Part shown: piece by piece, positions 62,056-64,000 of the stretch
How positions within the stretch are numbered: the stretch's first letter is position 1
How the letters are laid out: each line of letters opens with the position of its first letter
Assembly: GCA_023014335.1 (NCBI GenBank)
Contig: JAECYW010000002.1
Location: forward strand, 3,224,001 to 3,288,000
From: Galerina marginata
Taxonomy: Eukaryota > Basidiomycota > Agaricomycetes > Agaricales > Galerinaceae
Length of the DNA stretch: 64,000 bases
Direction of reading: 5' to 3'
Notes under the pieces: generated by a model
The model's database searches: none
What the model saw: the letters and a program-made list of their open reading frames with translations, nothing else
What the model was told of the DNA's origin: nothing
Translations under genes and position numbers: made by a program

Positions 62056-63458
62056 ATGGCTTCCGAACTTTTGCCCTCAACGCTTCAAAATATTCTTGAA
62101 CAAACGTCCTTGAAATGGATCTTTTGTGGTCTGATACAAATTTCTGTCTCCTCTGGATTCCGTTCACTCACTTTGCCCAACAGGAGGAAAAGGAGGTGTC
62201 GGTACGTGTTCAATCTCATCTATCGAATTCACCTTTCTGAAACGTCTCCTAAGGTAAAACCACAACTTCTTGTTCACTCGCAATACAACTTGCCCAATGC
62301 CGCAAATCGGTCCTGTTGATTGTACGGAACGTTACATCCTCCTCTTCGTTCAGTTGGTTGACATGGTCATACATAGTCGACTGATCCTGCGCACAACTTA
62401 TCCGACGCTTTTGGTCAAAAGTTCTCCAAGGACGCCACGAAAGTCAATGGCTTTGATAACCTCTTTGCCATGGAAATCGACCCTACTAGTGCCATACAAG
62501 AAATGGTAGAGCAATGTAAGTGTTTTGTGTCGGCCTCAGTCACCAGTTGATTTATTCCACAAAGCCGATTCAAATGGAATGATGGGTTCAATGATGCAGG
62601 ATCTCGCCTTTGCGATTCCTGGTGTAGATGAGGCTATGAGTTTTGCTGAAATCATGAAGTTAGTCATTTGTACTTCATTAATGAAGCCAAACTGACGAAC
62701 TGTGGCAAGACATGTAAAGTCTATGGAATATTCTGTCATTGTTTTCGATACTGCACCAACGGGTCACACCCTCCGCTTCCTGTCTTTCCCAACTGTACTC
62801 GAGAAAGCTTTGGGCAAACTAAGTACCCTTGGGTCTCGTTTTGGGCCTATGATCAGTCAGGTAATCCCTTGTTCAAAATTATATCTCTCTTGTAATCAAT
62901 CGTGCTATTGCGTAGATGTCAGCCATGATGGGCGGGGAAGCAGGCTCCCAGGAAGACATGTTCGCCAAGCTTGAAAACATGCGCGCTGTAATAACTGAAG
63001 TCAACACCCAATTCAAGGATCCTGTATGTCGCTCACTCATCTATATGTCCAGTGTCTTGACATACACCTATTCATTAGGAGAAGACGACTTTCGTATGCG
63101 TCTGCATCTCGGAATTCCTGTCTTTGTACGAGACAGAGCGTCTGATTCAAGAACTGACGGCATATGAAATCGATACCCATAATATTGTCGTAAACCAACT
63201 TTTATTCCCAAAGAAATGTACGTTGGGTGTAGCGTTGTTGTTACGAGTCGATCTGACCCAATGCCAGCATCAAACTGTGAACATTGTCATGTCCGCCAAA
63301 AGATGCAACAGAAGTATCTTGCAGAGGCTCATGAACTTTACGACGAATTTTTCCACATTGTCCAACTTCCCTTACTCACAGAAGAGGTTAGAGGTCCAGA
63401 GAAGCTCAAGACCTTCAGCCAAATGCTCGTCGAGCCTTATATCCCCCCCCAGGATTGA
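62056..63458 (+). CDS. GET3: Get3 ArsA-family ATPase for tail-anchored protein insertion
   Basis: Exons join without frame breaks. The deviant Walker A reads [16 protein letters not shown] and is spread over three exons: exon 1 ends at 62128, an 18-nt exon 62184-62201 supplies GKGGV, and the next begins with the rest of GKT. Then [17 protein letters not shown] (switch I), [39 protein letters not shown] (switch II), MSAMMGG (substrate-groove region), [10 protein letters not shown], and the zinc-binding CEHC of the homodimer interface. The end is [19 protein letters not shown] ... [11 protein letters not shown]. Get3 shuttles tail-anchored proteins from the cytosol to Get1/2 at the ER. Introns: 62129-62183, 62202-62253, then several near 62328, 62516, 62660, 62860, 63023 and 63218. 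The start [20 protein letters not shown] is typical of the family. Confidence 0.94.
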
Positions 63459-63664
63459 TTTTAAATAGGTTTCTAAGTAGATTAATGTGAGAGCATAGTT
63501 CAAATATAGAGCTTCTCGTAATGGTGCATAATGGCATTATATGAACGTGTGAGGACTAGTGAAATGCTATAGCTACATGACCGATAAAATATCGAATAAT
63601 TTACAGATTTAAACAAAGCTAGTGTGGTATCTGGGAAGTGTTGCAATAGATGAGAAATGAAAGC

Positions 63665-64000
63665 CTATGATGAAAGTATATGTTCCACATGTTCCGACCA
63701 ATCAAAGCCTTCGCCGGTGCCAATGGGAGCCTTTTTTCGACGGACCTTGGGAGCGCTCATTCCGCCTACAAAACGTTTCCCCGTTGTTTGTTGAGCAAGA
63801 CCCTTAACTTCTCCGAAGTCGGTTGTTGCCTGAGCTTTAAGAAAGGCGGCACTGGTGGAACGATGCGAGAGACAGTTGGGTTCAATATAGCCGTCCAAAT
63901 GTCCTTCGAAATCTTCATTGATTTCTTCAACCATAGGAAGGCCGTCTTTTCTGAGGGATCCTCCATTGGTTTTGTTTAGGACCTTGGTGATATCTAAACT
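63665..64000 (-). CDS. C-terminal end of an unrecognised conserved-looking protein (5' outside window)
   Basis: The minus strand is open from the window edge to a stop at 63665-63667, giving about 111 residues. It reads through FEGHLDGYIEPNCLSHRSTS, AAFLKAQATTDFGEVKGLAQ and TTGKRFVGGMSAPKVRRKKA to GFDWSEHVEHILSS. Composition and codon use are coding-like, but I cannot name the family from this fragment. It is convergent with Get3, with stops about 207 bp apart. Confidence 0.6.
   Translation of the reverse strand, partial: SLDITKVLNKTNGGSLRKDGLPMVEEINEDFEGHLDGYIEPNCLSHRSTSAAFLKAQATTDFGEVKGLAQQTTGKRFVGGMSAPKVRRKKAPIGTGEGFDWSEHVEHILSS

Overview
This is a stretch of nuclear genome from a filamentous basidiomycete, most likely an Agaricomycete. 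The support is dense protein-coding genes on both strands, many 45-70 bp introns per gene, and a gene set of ordinary fungal housekeeping factors plus genes that yeasts lack (mitochondrial ClpP, an ADAM-type metalloprotease). I saw no transposon, rRNA, tRNA or CRISPR array. Gene models below are my own spliced reconstructions; coordinates are start codon to stop codon and include introns.

Layout. 1-4294 (+): 3' part of a Urb2/Npa2-like ribosome-biogenesis gene. 4588-5821 (+): trypsin-like serine protease. 5822-7774: a 2 kb gap with a TATA box and a hairpin but no convincing ORF. 7775-10752 (+): RBM26/27-like CCCH/RRM RNA-binding protein. 11117-12836 (-): mitochondrial branched-chain aminotransferase. 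13525-19658 (+): very large coiled-coil protein of unknown function. 20055-21874 (-): oxysterol-binding protein. 22005-24552 (-): DEAD-box helicase (Dbp3-like). 26015-29543 (+): ADAM metalloprotease. 30949-32050 (-): ClpP, divergent from 32202-33636 (+): Brr6/Brl1. 33992-34589 (+): small orphan gene. 35533-35932 (-): 4F5/SERF small protein. 38418-42401 (+): Cyc8/Ssn6 corepressor. 44271-45900 (+): Erf4. 46886-48833 (+): Yap1/Pap1 bZIP factor. 51205-56228 (-): Snf2/Sth1 remodeler, divergent from 56458-59640 (+): Ku80. 59799-61865 (-): SRP68, divergent from 62056-63458 (+): Get3. 63665-64000 (-): 3' end of an unrecognised gene.

The genes do not form a biosynthetic cluster or an obvious novel system. 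Functional neighbours of note are SRP68 and Get3, which start back to back and represent the co-translational and the tail-anchor routes to the ER. Cyc8 and Snf2 (chromatin/transcription) lie in the same third of the window. Urb2-like and Dbp3-like are both 60S-biogenesis factors but are 18 kb apart.

The most striking signals are in gene structure. There are two 6-nt microexons (ADAM, ClpP) and an 18-nt exon in the Get3 P-loop. At least six introns are GC-AG. Introns repeatedly cut catalytic signature motifs. About twenty or more single-base frame breaks, mostly +1, lie inside otherwise conserved reading frames. These look more like residual insertion errors in the assembly than biology, although the Urb2-like gene is hit hardest and could be a decaying copy.
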